Below are positions 16,068 through 25,540 of a DNA stretch of 50,774 nt, piece after piece. The stretch is from Armatimonadota bacterium (lineage in GTDB: Bacteria; Armatimonadota; Hebobacteria; CAIYQO01): NCBI GenBank assembly GCA_029553475.1, contig JAKPKV010000186.1:71808-122581 (forward strand). Reading direction: 5' to 3'. The notes below the pieces were generated by a model. It was not told where the DNA came from, did no database searches, and worked only from the letters and a program-made list of their open reading frames with translations. Position numbers and translations under genes: made by a program. Positions within the stretch are counted from its first letter, which is position 1; each line of letters opens with the position of its first letter.

Positions 16068-16250
16068 TATCTGTTCACATTTCTCGGCGTGCAGTGCCAT
16101 CCGCGCGCACACCTCTCCCCCCGCCCCTCCCCTGAACGGGGAGGGGAGCACCGGAGCTGCACCCCATCACTCCCCCTTCCCGCTCAGGGAAGGGGGTCGG
16201 GGGGTTAGGTGGCTTCGATCAGGACACATACTCACAAACGTGAACAGATA
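16068..16250. repeat. 183-bp element with terminal inverted repeats and internal C/G-tract hairpins
   Basis: An 11-bp perfect terminal inverted repeat (TATCTGTTCAC at 16068-16078, its complement at 16240-16250) extends imperfectly inward. Inside lie the C-rich tract CACCTCTCCCCCCGCCCC, a CTCCCC/GGGGAG hairpin and a second C-tract/G-tract pair ending near the GGGGGTCGGGGGG run. It carries no open frame. The C-tract resembles the arm at 5721-5752. It fills most of the gap between mqnE and the YHS gene. Confidence 0.6.
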
Positions 16251-16257
16251 CGTCGCC

Positions 16258-16455
16258 TCACGCGGCGCGCTCACCTTCCTCCCGCCGCGCCTTTTCAACG
16301 TAGAATTCCGGATTGCGCTCGAATTCCTGCTTATGGGTGTCGGAGCAGAAGTAGTAGCTGCGCGTGCCGTAGGTCAGCACCGCGGGCGCTTCCTCCGGAT
16401 TCATCCGCATCCCGCATACCGGGTCAATGAGCTGTTCGCGTTCCACATCCGCCAT
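16258..16455 (-). CDS. YHS-domain small protein
   Basis: A 65-residue protein that is essentially one YHS domain, a small metal-associated module found alone or in copper ATPases and related proteins. The signature D-P-V-C-G-M lies near residue 11, then P-E-x-A, G-x-R-S-Y-Y-F-C-S-D and F-x-x-N-P-E-F-Y. Cys at C-G-M and F-C-S are the likely metal-contacting positions. Two ATGs are 6 nt apart; the second (16455) is used because GGGGAGG lies 8 nt before it but only 2 nt before the first. Its partner is not evident from the neighbours. Confidence 0.85.
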   Translation of the reverse strand: MADVEREQLIDPVCGMRMNPEEAPAVLTYGTRSYYFCSDTHKQEFERNPEFYVEKARREEGERAA

Positions 16456-16480
16456 CGTCATCGCCTCCCCTGTCAGCTAC

Positions 16481-16692
16481 CTGTAGTGGGCCGTCACGAT
16501 GTACCTTGCCTCGTCCATCGTAGGGAACGCCCTCCGTGGCGTTCCTGGTCGCCGCAGGGGTGAGCCGATGCGGGCGCGAGCCCGCTGGTGACCGCGGGCG
16601 GCTCGACACAAGGAGCATCGGAACGCCACGGAGGGCGTTCCCTACCAGCGGTCGGTTCGCAGATCACCATACATCGTGACGACCCGCTACAG
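16481..16692. repeat. Palindromic intergenic repeat, family A copy 2
   Basis: A 212-bp nested palindrome. The outer arms (16481-16503 and 16670-16692) pair with two mismatches, and the inner arms (16521-16545 and 16620-16644) are a perfect 25-nt inverted repeat. The 74-nt centre holds a smaller GAGCCCGC/GCGGGCGGCTC palindrome. It is the inverted relative of 2774-2932. The inner-arm core is GGGAACGCCCTCCGTGGCG here and GGGAACGCCCGCCGCGGCG in copy 1, so substitutions occur in both arms together and pairing is preserved. No coding potential. Confidence 0.82.
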
Positions 16693-16748
16693 CTACCCTC
16701 CTGATACCCGCGCGCGCCGGTCCCGCGCGCCGGAAGACGAGACAAGAG

Positions 16749-17936
16749 TTACAGCAGCGTCAAGGGGTGCTCCGCGTCGCGCATGGCGCGCAGCAGGCGG
16801 ATGAGGTCATCAGCGGACAACGCGCGCGGATTCCCGCGCAGGCTGTTGCCGCGGCACGCCGCGGCGATCCCCGGCAGCGCGGCCTCCGCAAACAGCGGCG
16901 CGAGCGCCGGCACCGCGCTGACGCGCGGGATGTCCAGCTCCCGGAGCAGCGTCCAGACCGCGCGTATCGCCCCGGCGACGTCCACCCGCTCCCCGGTCAA
17001 GGCCGCGACGGCTTCTTCGTATCGCGCGCCCACCGCCGGCGCATTGACCGCCATCACCCACGGCAGCGCCACCGCGCAGGCGAGGCCGTGCGGGATCTCG
17101 GCATGGGCGCCCAGCGCCGCCGCGATGCCGTGCGCCGCGCCCAGGCCCGCGTTCGCCAGGCACCGCCCGGAGTCATGCGCCGCCAGCAGCATCGCTTCGC
17201 GCGCGGGCCGATTCGCCCCGTCGTGAACAGCCGCCGGCAACGCGCGCGCCCGGCGCAGCCCGTGCCAGGCCAGCGCATCGGTGGCTGGCCGGGCGAAGCG
17301 CGACGTCACCGCTTCGATGAGCTGGGTGACCGCGTCGAGACCGCTCCAGGCAGTGCGGTGCGGCGGCAGCGATCGCGTGAGGTCGGCATCGAGGATGACC
17401 ACGCTCGCCATCATCCGCGGATCGCGCAGGCTCTTTTTATACCCCTCGCGCCGCGACGCGATGACCGCATTCGTCGTCGCCTCCGAGCCGGTGCCGGCGG
17501 TGGTGGGGACGGCAAGGAACGGCAGCGGATCGCGCGTCAACCTCCGCCCTTCCCCCACGCCTTCCAGGAATTCGCGGACCGGCGCCGGCCCGTCCTGCGC
17601 GGCCAGCGCCGCCACCGCTTTTCCCACATCCAACACGCTCCCGCCGCCAACCGCCAGCACGGCGTCCACGCCGGCGTCGCGGGCCAGCGCGACCGCCGCG
17701 TCCACGTCATCCGCCTCCGGCTCGCGGCATTGCGGCGGCAATTCCACCAGCGTCACCCCCGCCGCCCGCGCCGCGTCCCGCACCAGCGACGCCGGATAAC
17801 TTCCCCCACCCCGCGCCACGGCCACCCGCGCGCCGAAGCGCCCGAGCACCGCGCCCAGCACCGCCGCCGCGCGCCCCGCGCCGCAATACGTCTCTCCCGG
17901 CACCAGCAACGGATATCCCGGATTCGATACGGACAT
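16749..17936 (-). CDS. Iron-type (group III) alcohol dehydrogenase family protein
   Basis: A 395-residue NAD(P)-dependent dehydrogenase of the Fe-ADH superfamily. The nucleotide-binding G-G-G-S-V-L-D-V-G-K-A lies near residue 97 and P-T-T-A-G-T-G-S-E-A-T near 144. Of the four usual metal ligands, the Asp (G-L-D-A-V-T), the first late His (A-A-H-G) and the second (I-P-H-G) are present. The His that normally follows the Asp by four residues is Gln. The ATG at 17936 is chosen over an in-frame GTG two codons upstream. It is 66 nt downstream of the XRE-cupin regulator and divergent from the glycoside hydrolase operon, suggesting oxidation or reduction of a sugar-derived alcohol or aldehyde. The substrate is not predictable. 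Confidence 0.85.
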   Translation of the reverse strand: MSVSNPGYPLLVPGETYCGAGRAAAVLGAVLGRFGARVAVARGGGSYPASLVRDAARAAGVTLVELPPQCREPEADDVDAAVALARDAGVDAVLAVGGGSVLDVGKAVAALAAQDGPAPVREFLEGVGEGRRLTRDPLPFLAVPTTAGTGSEATTNAVIASRREGYKKSLRDPRMMASVVILDADLTRSLPPHRTAWSGLDAVTQLIEAVTSRFARPATDALAWHGLRRARALPAAVHDGANRPAREAMLLAAHDSGRCLANAGLGAAHGIAAALGAHAEIPHGLACAVALPWVMAVNAPAVGARYEEAVAALTGERVDVAGAIRAVWTLLRELDIPRVSAVPALAPLFAEAALPGIAAACRGNSLRGNPRALSADDLIRLLRAMRDAEHPLTLL

Positions 17937-18002
17937 GGCCACCTTCCGACGGCGATTCCGGCGCGGGCACTCGCCGGAGAGGCTCCCGCTGACGCCCGGC
18001 CG

Positions 18003-20192
<2,190 letters not shown>

Positions 20193-20214
20193 CCCCGGCC
20201 GCGGGGAGGGAAGT

Positions 20215-22050
20215 ATGCCGCTCTACGAATCCCGCGCTTACGCGGAAAACGTCATCGCCGTGCCCGCCGCATGGCGGGATGCGCTGGTCATTGGGCCGGA
20301 TGCCGTCATCGCCGCCCTGCTCCGGCTGATCGCTGACCGGGCGGACCGCTCGCGCCCGCGGCGCCTCGCCTTCGACGGCTGGTATGGCATTGACTGGCCG
20401 GCGATCACCGCGGCGCTGCGGCGGCAGGCCGACGCGGCGGGCGTGACGATCACCTTCCGGCCGATACGTGACGTCTTCCTGCCGCGCGAGGCCATCGAAG
20501 CCTACCAGCGACAGTTCACCGAGACCGACGACCCCGGCTTCGGCGTGGTCAATACCGACGGACAGATCAGCGACCTGATGGCGGCCGAGCGGGTCGCGGC
20601 ATTGCGGGCGGAGGTGATGGAGGCCCGGGGCGCCGACGCCGTCATCGTCTACGGCGCCGGCGCGGCGGTGCCGGCACTGGCCGACGCGTATGACGCGCGC
20701 GTCTACTTCGACAAGACGCGCCAGCCCATCCTCCGGGAGATGTGGGATGGCCAACTGATACCTTTCGGCCGGGATGAGCCGCAACCCGACTACGGGTGGA
20801 AAGCGTATTATTACTGTGACTACTATCTGCTCGACCGGCAGAAAACCTTCCTGCTGCCGCGCATGGACTACTGGGTGGAAGGCATCGCCTTCGACACGCT
20901 GAAACTGTTGCCGCGCGCGGCCTATGACGGCATCCTGCACACGCTGGTACAGTATCCCGTGAAGGAGGTGCCCATCTTCCAACCCGGTCCGTGGGGCGCG
21001 TATCGGTACCAGGACCTGTTTGACGTGCCGGGGTTAGCGTGCAACGCCTGGAACGAGCTGGCGGGGCCGGAGCTGAGCATGCTGGTGGATATCGGGCGCG
21101 AGCAGATGTTGAACATGCCCACCATGAACCTGATGCAGTACGCGGACGCCTTCCTCGGCCCGTATCTGACCGCGACCTATCCCGGCCTCTTTCCGATGGA
21201 TGTCTGGCTTGACGACGGCTATTTTCCGCGGCCGACTCCCGCCGAGCGCAGCAGCATGCCGATCCACAACCATCCGAGCACCGACTACGTGCGGCGACAC
21301 TTCCGCGAGCCGCTGGGGCGGTATGAGACGTACTACATCGCCGAAGCCTATGAAGGCGCCAACACCTGGCTGGGCTTCGCGGATGACGCCGACCTGGAGG
21401 AGTGGGAGCGCCTGTGTCGCGCCTCGGAAAATCTGCTGGAGATCCCGCACTGGAAGGCATTCATCGCCAACTGGGAGAGCGCCGTCGGCGATCTCTACCT
21501 GATCCCACCCGGTACCACCCACGGCCACGGCGGCAACCAGATGGTGCTGGAGATGGATACCTGCCCGAGCATCGCCGCGACGGAGTATTCGTTCTTCATG
21601 TACGACTTCGCCCGCCCCTCCTGGGATGACGCCGCCAGGACGATGACCGGGCCGCCGTGCCGGATGCACCTCGACCACGGCTTTGCCGTGGATCGCTCCT
21701 GTCGCGCGTCCTGGGTGAACGATCACCTGCGTGCGCGGCCCACGGTCGTCACCTGGACGAAGGAGTATCTGCTGGAGCGCTACGCCTCCGATCCACGCAT
21801 GCCGTTCGAGATCGAGCGCCTGCAGTTCGACGCGCGCGCCGAGTATGATACCCTCGGCACGTTCATGCATATCGTCACCCTGACCGGCGGCAGGCAGGTG
21901 ACCATCCGCTCGCGAACCAATCCGGCCTATCACAACACCATTCGCACATGGCAGTCGGCGCTGGTGCCGGCCTGTTTTGGGGCTTACGAATACGTCAATG
22001 ACGATGGCGGCGCCTGCACGGTGGTGCTGATGCGCTGGAAAAAGGGGTAG
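20215..22050 (+). CDS. Class I mannose-6-phosphate-isomerase-like protein with an extra N-terminal domain
   Basis: A 611-residue protein. The C-terminal half resembles class I phosphomannose isomerases (cupin fold): E-A-Y-E-G-A-N-T-W-L-G-F near residue 380, then I-P-P-G-T-T-H-G-H-G-G at 430-440, with H436 and H438 the likely metal ligands, and Glu in L-E-M-D. The N-terminal 190 residues look like an alpha/beta nucleoside-kinase-like fold (L-A-F-D-G-W-Y-G-I-D-W near 52 and V-Y-F-D-K-T-R near 163) but lack the P-loop lysine, so kinase activity is doubtful. A well-placed GGGAGGGAAG precedes the ATG, 22 nt after GH1. It may isomerise or epimerise a sugar released by the operon's hydrolases. The function is inferred and the exact substrate unknown. 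Confidence 0.65.
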   Translation: MPLYESRAYAENVIAVPAAWRDALVIGPDAVIAALLRLIADRADRSRPRRLAFDGWYGIDWPAITAALRRQADAAGVTITFRPIRDVFLPREAIEAYQRQFTETDDPGFGVVNTDGQISDLMAAERVAALRAEVMEARGADAVIVYGAGAAVPALADAYDARVYFDKTRQPILREMWDGQLIPFGRDEPQPDYGWKAYYYCDYYLLDRQKTFLLPRMDYWVEGIAFDTLKLLPRAAYDGILHTLVQYPVKEVPIFQPGPWGAYRYQDLFDVPGLACNAWNELAGPELSMLVDIGREQMLNMPTMNLMQYADAFLGPYLTATYPGLFPMDVWLDDGYFPRPTPAERSSMPIHNHPSTDYVRRHFREPLGRYETYYIAEAYEGANTWLGFADDADLEEWERLCRASENLLEIPHWKAFIANWESAVGDLYLIPPGTTHGHGGNQMVLEMDTCPSIAATEYSFFMYDFARPSWDDAARTMTGPPCRMHLDHGFAVDRSCRASWVNDHLRARPTVVTWTKEYLLERYASDPRMPFEIERLQFDARAEYDTLGTFMHIVTLTGGRQVTIRSRTNPAYHNTIRTWQSALVPACFGAYEYVNDDGGACTVVLMRWKKG

Positions 22051-22053
22051 GTG

Positions 22054-24246
22054 ATGAAGAGTGAACAGTTCGCGCGCGTGTTTCCCCTCGGCGCGCACCT
22101 CTGCCGCGAGCCCATGCCGCCGATGCGAGAGTTGCGGCGCGACATGGCGCTGTTGAAGGCCCAGGGCTTCAACCTCATCAAGCTGCAAGAGCACTGGATG
22201 GTGGATGAGCCGCTCGAGGGGCACTACGACTTCTCCCGCTACGAGGCGTTGATCGCCGGCGCCGCGACCCTCGACATGGGCGTCTACCTGGGCCTGACCT
22301 GTGAGCAAGCGCCGGGATGGCTCTACGAGAAATATCCGGACTGCCGCATGGTCGGCCGTCACGGGGCGCCGGTGATGTATGAAGCGCCGACCACGCTGCC
22401 GGCGGACGGCAAACCTGGGCCGTGCTACGACCATCCCGGCGCGCTGGCGGATCAGGCCCGTTTCCTCACGAAGCTCGTCGAAACGCTGGGCCGCTTCGAC
22501 AATGTCGTGATCTGGAATACCTGGCAGGAGATCGGCTACTGGGCGGACGGCATCGTCGGCGCCGGCGTCTGTTTCTGTCCGCACACGCTGGCGCACTTCC
22601 GGCGCTGGCTGGCGGAACGCTACGGCGATCTCGACGCGGTGAATCGCGCCTGGAATACCCGGTATGCCGCCTGGGAGCTCATCCAGCCCAGTCGCGCCGC
22701 GCGCCAGGCGCAGGCGGTGGATATTCACTGGCAGTACTTCATGGATAACGTGCAGGTGGCGGCGGTGTTGCGCGCGCGCGCCGCCGCCATCAGGGCGGCC
22801 GACCCGCTGGGGCGCCCGGTGTTCGCGCACAAAGGCGGACCGGTCATCGGCGCGGGGCAGGACTGGACGTATGCCCGCACGCAGGATTTCCTCGGCTCCT
22901 CCTGCTACCCCGCCTGGGGATGCGGCTCGGCGTGGGATGACGGGCATCAGCGCCCGTTTCAGCGCGACCAGGCGCTGCTCACGGAAATGTGGGACAACGT
23001 GGCGCTGAAATATGACTACATCCGCTCGTGTAATGGTCCGGGCACGCCCGTGTGGGCGGCGGAATTTCAGGGTGGGCCGGTGAGCACCGGCTTCCAGAAG
23101 GGGCGCGTGCCCACGGCGGCGGATATCCGCCGGTGGATGCTGACGGCGGTGGCGTCGGGCGTCACCGCCATCTCTTTCTGGGTCGCGCGCGCGGAGATCA
23201 TGGCCGCCGAGCAGAACGGCTTCGGCCTGCTGGACAGCGATGGCGAGACCACCGCGCGGCTGCTGGAGGCGGGGCGCGTGGGGCGGGCGCTGCAGGCGCA
23301 CGCCGACCTGTTCGCGCGGCCGACGTCGCCGCCCGGCCGCGTCGGCCTGTTGGTGAACGAGTGGAATTACCAACTGTGCACCCACCTGGCACAGGGGGGC
23401 GAGCATTTGCCGTACAGTCTGCGCGGCTGGCACCGCCTGCTGTGGGAGATGAACATCCCGGTGGACTTCGTCGAGGTAGATGCGGATGCCGATCGCCTGG
23501 CATCCTACCAGGCGCTCATCCTCCCCTTCCCCCTCTCGCTCTCCGAGGCGGTGGCAGCGCGGTTGGCGGAGTATGTCGCGCGCGGCGGCCACCTCATCAG
23601 TGAGGCGGCGCCGGGCCGCATGAACGAGCAGGCCTTCTGCACTCGCGGCGAGCTGTCCCCGGCCCTCGCGGCGCTCTTCGGCGCCCGGCAGCAGGCGTTC
23701 ACGATGGTGCGCGAGCCCGATGGCGGCATGCGCTGGTCCCCGCCGGAGCGCACCTGGGGCGAATATCTGGACGCGCGGGTGCTGGAGGGCGCCGGGCCGC
23801 TGGCCGGGCATCAGTTGCGCGCGCACGTCTACGTGCAAACCTTCGCGGCGGAGCACGGCGAGCCGATCCTGTTCGCCGGCGCGGATGTCGCGGGGGTACG
23901 GCGCGCCGTCGGCGCGGGCAGCGCCTGGCTGCTCGGCACCTATGTCGGCCATAGCGGCACCGCCTACCGCGATCCGGCGGCGCCGGCGGCGGTGCGGGCG
24001 ATGCTCGCCGCCTGCGGCGTGCATCCGGAACAGGCGGGCCGGCTGATCGTCCGCAAGCGCGTCCTCCCTGAGAAAGAAGCCTGGTTCTTCGCCAATCCGA
24101 CCGGAGAACCGGTGACGGCTTGCGTCTCGACTGCCGGATGGTCGCGGGTGGAGGAGCTGCTCGGCGGCGAGATCGGCACGGCCGATGATACGGTGCACTT
24201 CACCGTTGACCCGCTCGATATGCGCGTGCTGGTGCTGCGCCGGTAG
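22054..24246 (+). CDS. Family GH42-like beta-galactosidase
   Basis: A 730-residue clan GH-A hydrolase with GH42 organisation: an (alpha/beta)8 catalytic domain to about residue 390, a Rossmann-like beta-galactosidase trimerisation domain (about 420-640, beginning V-G-L-L-V-N-E-W-N-Y) and a small beta C-terminal domain. The start region M-R-E-L-R-R-D-M-A-L-L-K-x-x-G-F-N matches the family. E159 in W-N-T-W-Q-E is the probable acid/base and E337 in W-A-A-E-F-Q-G-G the probable nucleophile. No signal peptide is visible. The ATG at 22054 is preferred to GTG at 22051 because AGGGGTAGG lies just upstream. The neighbouring gene ends at 22050, so translation is probably coupled. Confidence 0.88.
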   Translation: MKSEQFARVFPLGAHLCREPMPPMRELRRDMALLKAQGFNLIKLQEHWMVDEPLEGHYDFSRYEALIAGAATLDMGVYLGLTCEQAPGWLYEKYPDCRMVGRHGAPVMYEAPTTLPADGKPGPCYDHPGALADQARFLTKLVETLGRFDNVVIWNTWQEIGYWADGIVGAGVCFCPHTLAHFRRWLAERYGDLDAVNRAWNTRYAAWELIQPSRAARQAQAVDIHWQYFMDNVQVAAVLRARAAAIRAADPLGRPVFAHKGGPVIGAGQDWTYARTQDFLGSSCYPAWGCGSAWDDGHQRPFQRDQALLTEMWDNVALKYDYIRSCNGPGTPVWAAEFQGGPVSTGFQKGRVPTAADIRRWMLTAVASGVTAISFWVARAEIMAAEQNGFGLLDSDGETTARLLEAGRVGRALQAHADLFARPTSPPGRVGLLVNEWNYQLCTHLAQGGEHLPYSLRGWHRLLWEMNIPVDFVEVDADADRLASYQALILPFPLSLSEAVAARLAEYVARGGHLISEAAPGRMNEQAFCTRGELSPALAALFGARQQAFTMVREPDGGMRWSPPERTWGEYLDARVLEGAGPLAGHQLRAHVYVQTFAAEHGEPILFAGADVAGVRRAVGAGSAWLLGTYVGHSGTAYRDPAAPAAVRAMLAACGVHPEQAGRLIVRKRVLPEKEAWFFANPTGEPVTACVSTAGWSRVEELLGGEIGTADDTVHFTVDPLDMRVLVLRR

Positions 24247-24295
24247 GAGAGTGATCTGGGCGAGAAAATGGCCCTCGCCCGCCCGCGGGAGCGCT

Positions 24296-24390
24296 GGCTG
24301 GTCCACCGCACGCAGGTGGATACAGGCACTGGGGCCGCGGAGTTGTACTCCGCACGCGGCTGGTCCACCGCACGCGCGTGGATAAAGGCA
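24296..24390. repeat. Pair of 33-nt direct repeats with hairpins inside the operon
   Basis: 24296-24328 and 24358-24390 match at 30 of 33 positions. Each contains a TCCAC/GTGGA hairpin. The 29 nt between them carries a third hairpin, GCGGAG-TTGTA-CTCCGC (24337-24353). The block fills most of the 148-nt gap between GH42 and the URO-D-family gene, the only large gap in the operon, so it could act as an mRNA processing or stability element. It could equally be a small dispersed repeat. Confidence 0.7.
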
Positions 24391-24394
24391 GGAG

Positions 24395-25540
24395 ATGATG
24401 ACGAACAAAGACCGCATGCGCCGGGCGCTGGAAGGCAAGCCGGTTGATCGCTGCCCGGTCACCTCGCTCTACAACTTTCTGTATCAGCAGGACCACTTCA
24501 GCGAATTGACCGGCCTGCCGGCATGGCGGCTCCAGCAGTGGCTGGCCGATGAGCCGGAAGCGCATGCCGCCCTCTTCGCGCGGATGCAGGCGAACGCGCC
24601 CTTTGAAACCCTGCAGCCCCACGGGGCGCCGCCGCGCGCCTGGCGTGAGCGCCAGGAGTTCGTGGAGCGGGACGGGCATGCCTATCGCCATGACCGCCAC
24701 ACCGACGCGTGGGTGCAGCTCGACCTGCCGACGGAGAGCGGGCACGCCGCCGATTACCATGCCAACGAAACGCGGTACGTCTTCACCCGCGCGGACGTTG
24801 ACGCGCGCGTCACCCTCACGCGCGCGGCCGACCAGCTCGCCGAGGGCGCCAACGATTACCTGGATGCGATCGTGCGCCGCTTCGGGCGGGAGGAGTTCAT
24901 CCTCTCCGGCGGGGTCATCGGCACCCTCTACTCCTGCCACTGGCACGTCGGCCTGACGAATCTCTTCCCCCTGCTCCTGGATGAGCCGGAACTGATGGCG
25001 TATGTAAGTGAGAAGCTGCTGGCGCAAAACCTGGAGACCATCCGCCGCCTGGCCGCCGCCGGGGGCGATGCCATCTACATTGACGACGCCACCGCCACCA
25101 GCGATATGATCTCGCCGGCGCTGTATGCGCGCTTCTGCCAGCCATACATCACCGCGATGGTGGAGGAGATTCACCGCCTGGGACATCACGCGATTCTCAT
25201 CTATTTCGGCGGCGTCATGGATCGCCTGGAGCAGATCGCCATGACGGGCGGCGACGGCCTGCTGTACGAAGCGAGCATGAAAGGCTTCGTCAACGACACC
25301 GCCGAGATTGCGCGCCGCATCGGCGACCGCATGACGCTCTTCAGCAACATTGATCCGGTCACCGTGCTGCAGGACGCCACCGAGGCGGAAGTCGAGGCGG
25401 AGATTCGGCGTCAGGTGGAAGCCGGTCGCGCCGCGCGCGGGTTCATCATCAGCACTGCCAGCCCCATCACCCCGGCCACGCCGCTCGCGCGGGTGCGGCG
25501 ATTTCTGGAACTGTCCACGCAACTCGGGGCGAGGGTATGA
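24395..25540 (+). CDS. URO-D superfamily protein (uroporphyrinogen decarboxylase/methyltransferase-like)
   Basis: A 381-residue TIM-barrel protein of the URO-D/MtaA superfamily, which includes haem-pathway decarboxylases and zinc methyltransferases that act on corrinoid proteins. It starts T-N-K-D-R-M-R-R-A-L-E-G-K-P-V-D-R-x-P, the usual opening. The middle has D-A-I-Y-I-D-D-A-T-A-T-S-D-M-I-S-P. The expected zinc motif H-x-C-G is replaced by I-Y-F-G near residue 270, so classical zinc-thiolate methyl transfer looks unlikely. The C-terminal N-I-D-P-V-x-V-L is typical. The sugar-operon context argues against haem synthesis. Two adjacent ATGs (24395 and 24398) follow GGAG. Its stop overlaps the next start by 4 nt. 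Substrate unknown. Confidence 0.8.
   Translation: MMTNKDRMRRALEGKPVDRCPVTSLYNFLYQQDHFSELTGLPAWRLQQWLADEPEAHAALFARMQANAPFETLQPHGAPPRAWRERQEFVERDGHAYRHDRHTDAWVQLDLPTESGHAADYHANETRYVFTRADVDARVTLTRAADQLAEGANDYLDAIVRRFGREEFILSGGVIGTLYSCHWHVGLTNLFPLLLDEPELMAYVSEKLLAQNLETIRRLAAAGGDAIYIDDATATSDMISPALYARFCQPYITAMVEEIHRLGHHAILIYFGGVMDRLEQIAMTGGDGLLYEASMKGFVNDTAEIARRIGDRMTLFSNIDPVTVLQDATEAEVEAEIRRQVEAGRAARGFIISTASPITPATPLARVRRFLELSTQLGARV

Noticed and set aside
24296-24390. CRISPR-like appearance: two 33-nt repeats with a 29-nt spacer
   Set aside because: Only two copies, imperfect, each self-complementary, inside an operon and with no cas gene in the window. A dispersed or RNA-processing repeat is simpler.
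21034-24462. Very long open frame antisense to the PMI-like and GH42 genes
   Set aside because: High-G+C genes commonly leave open antisense frames. The product is rich in His, Arg and Gly with no domain, while the sense frames carry full catalytic motifs.
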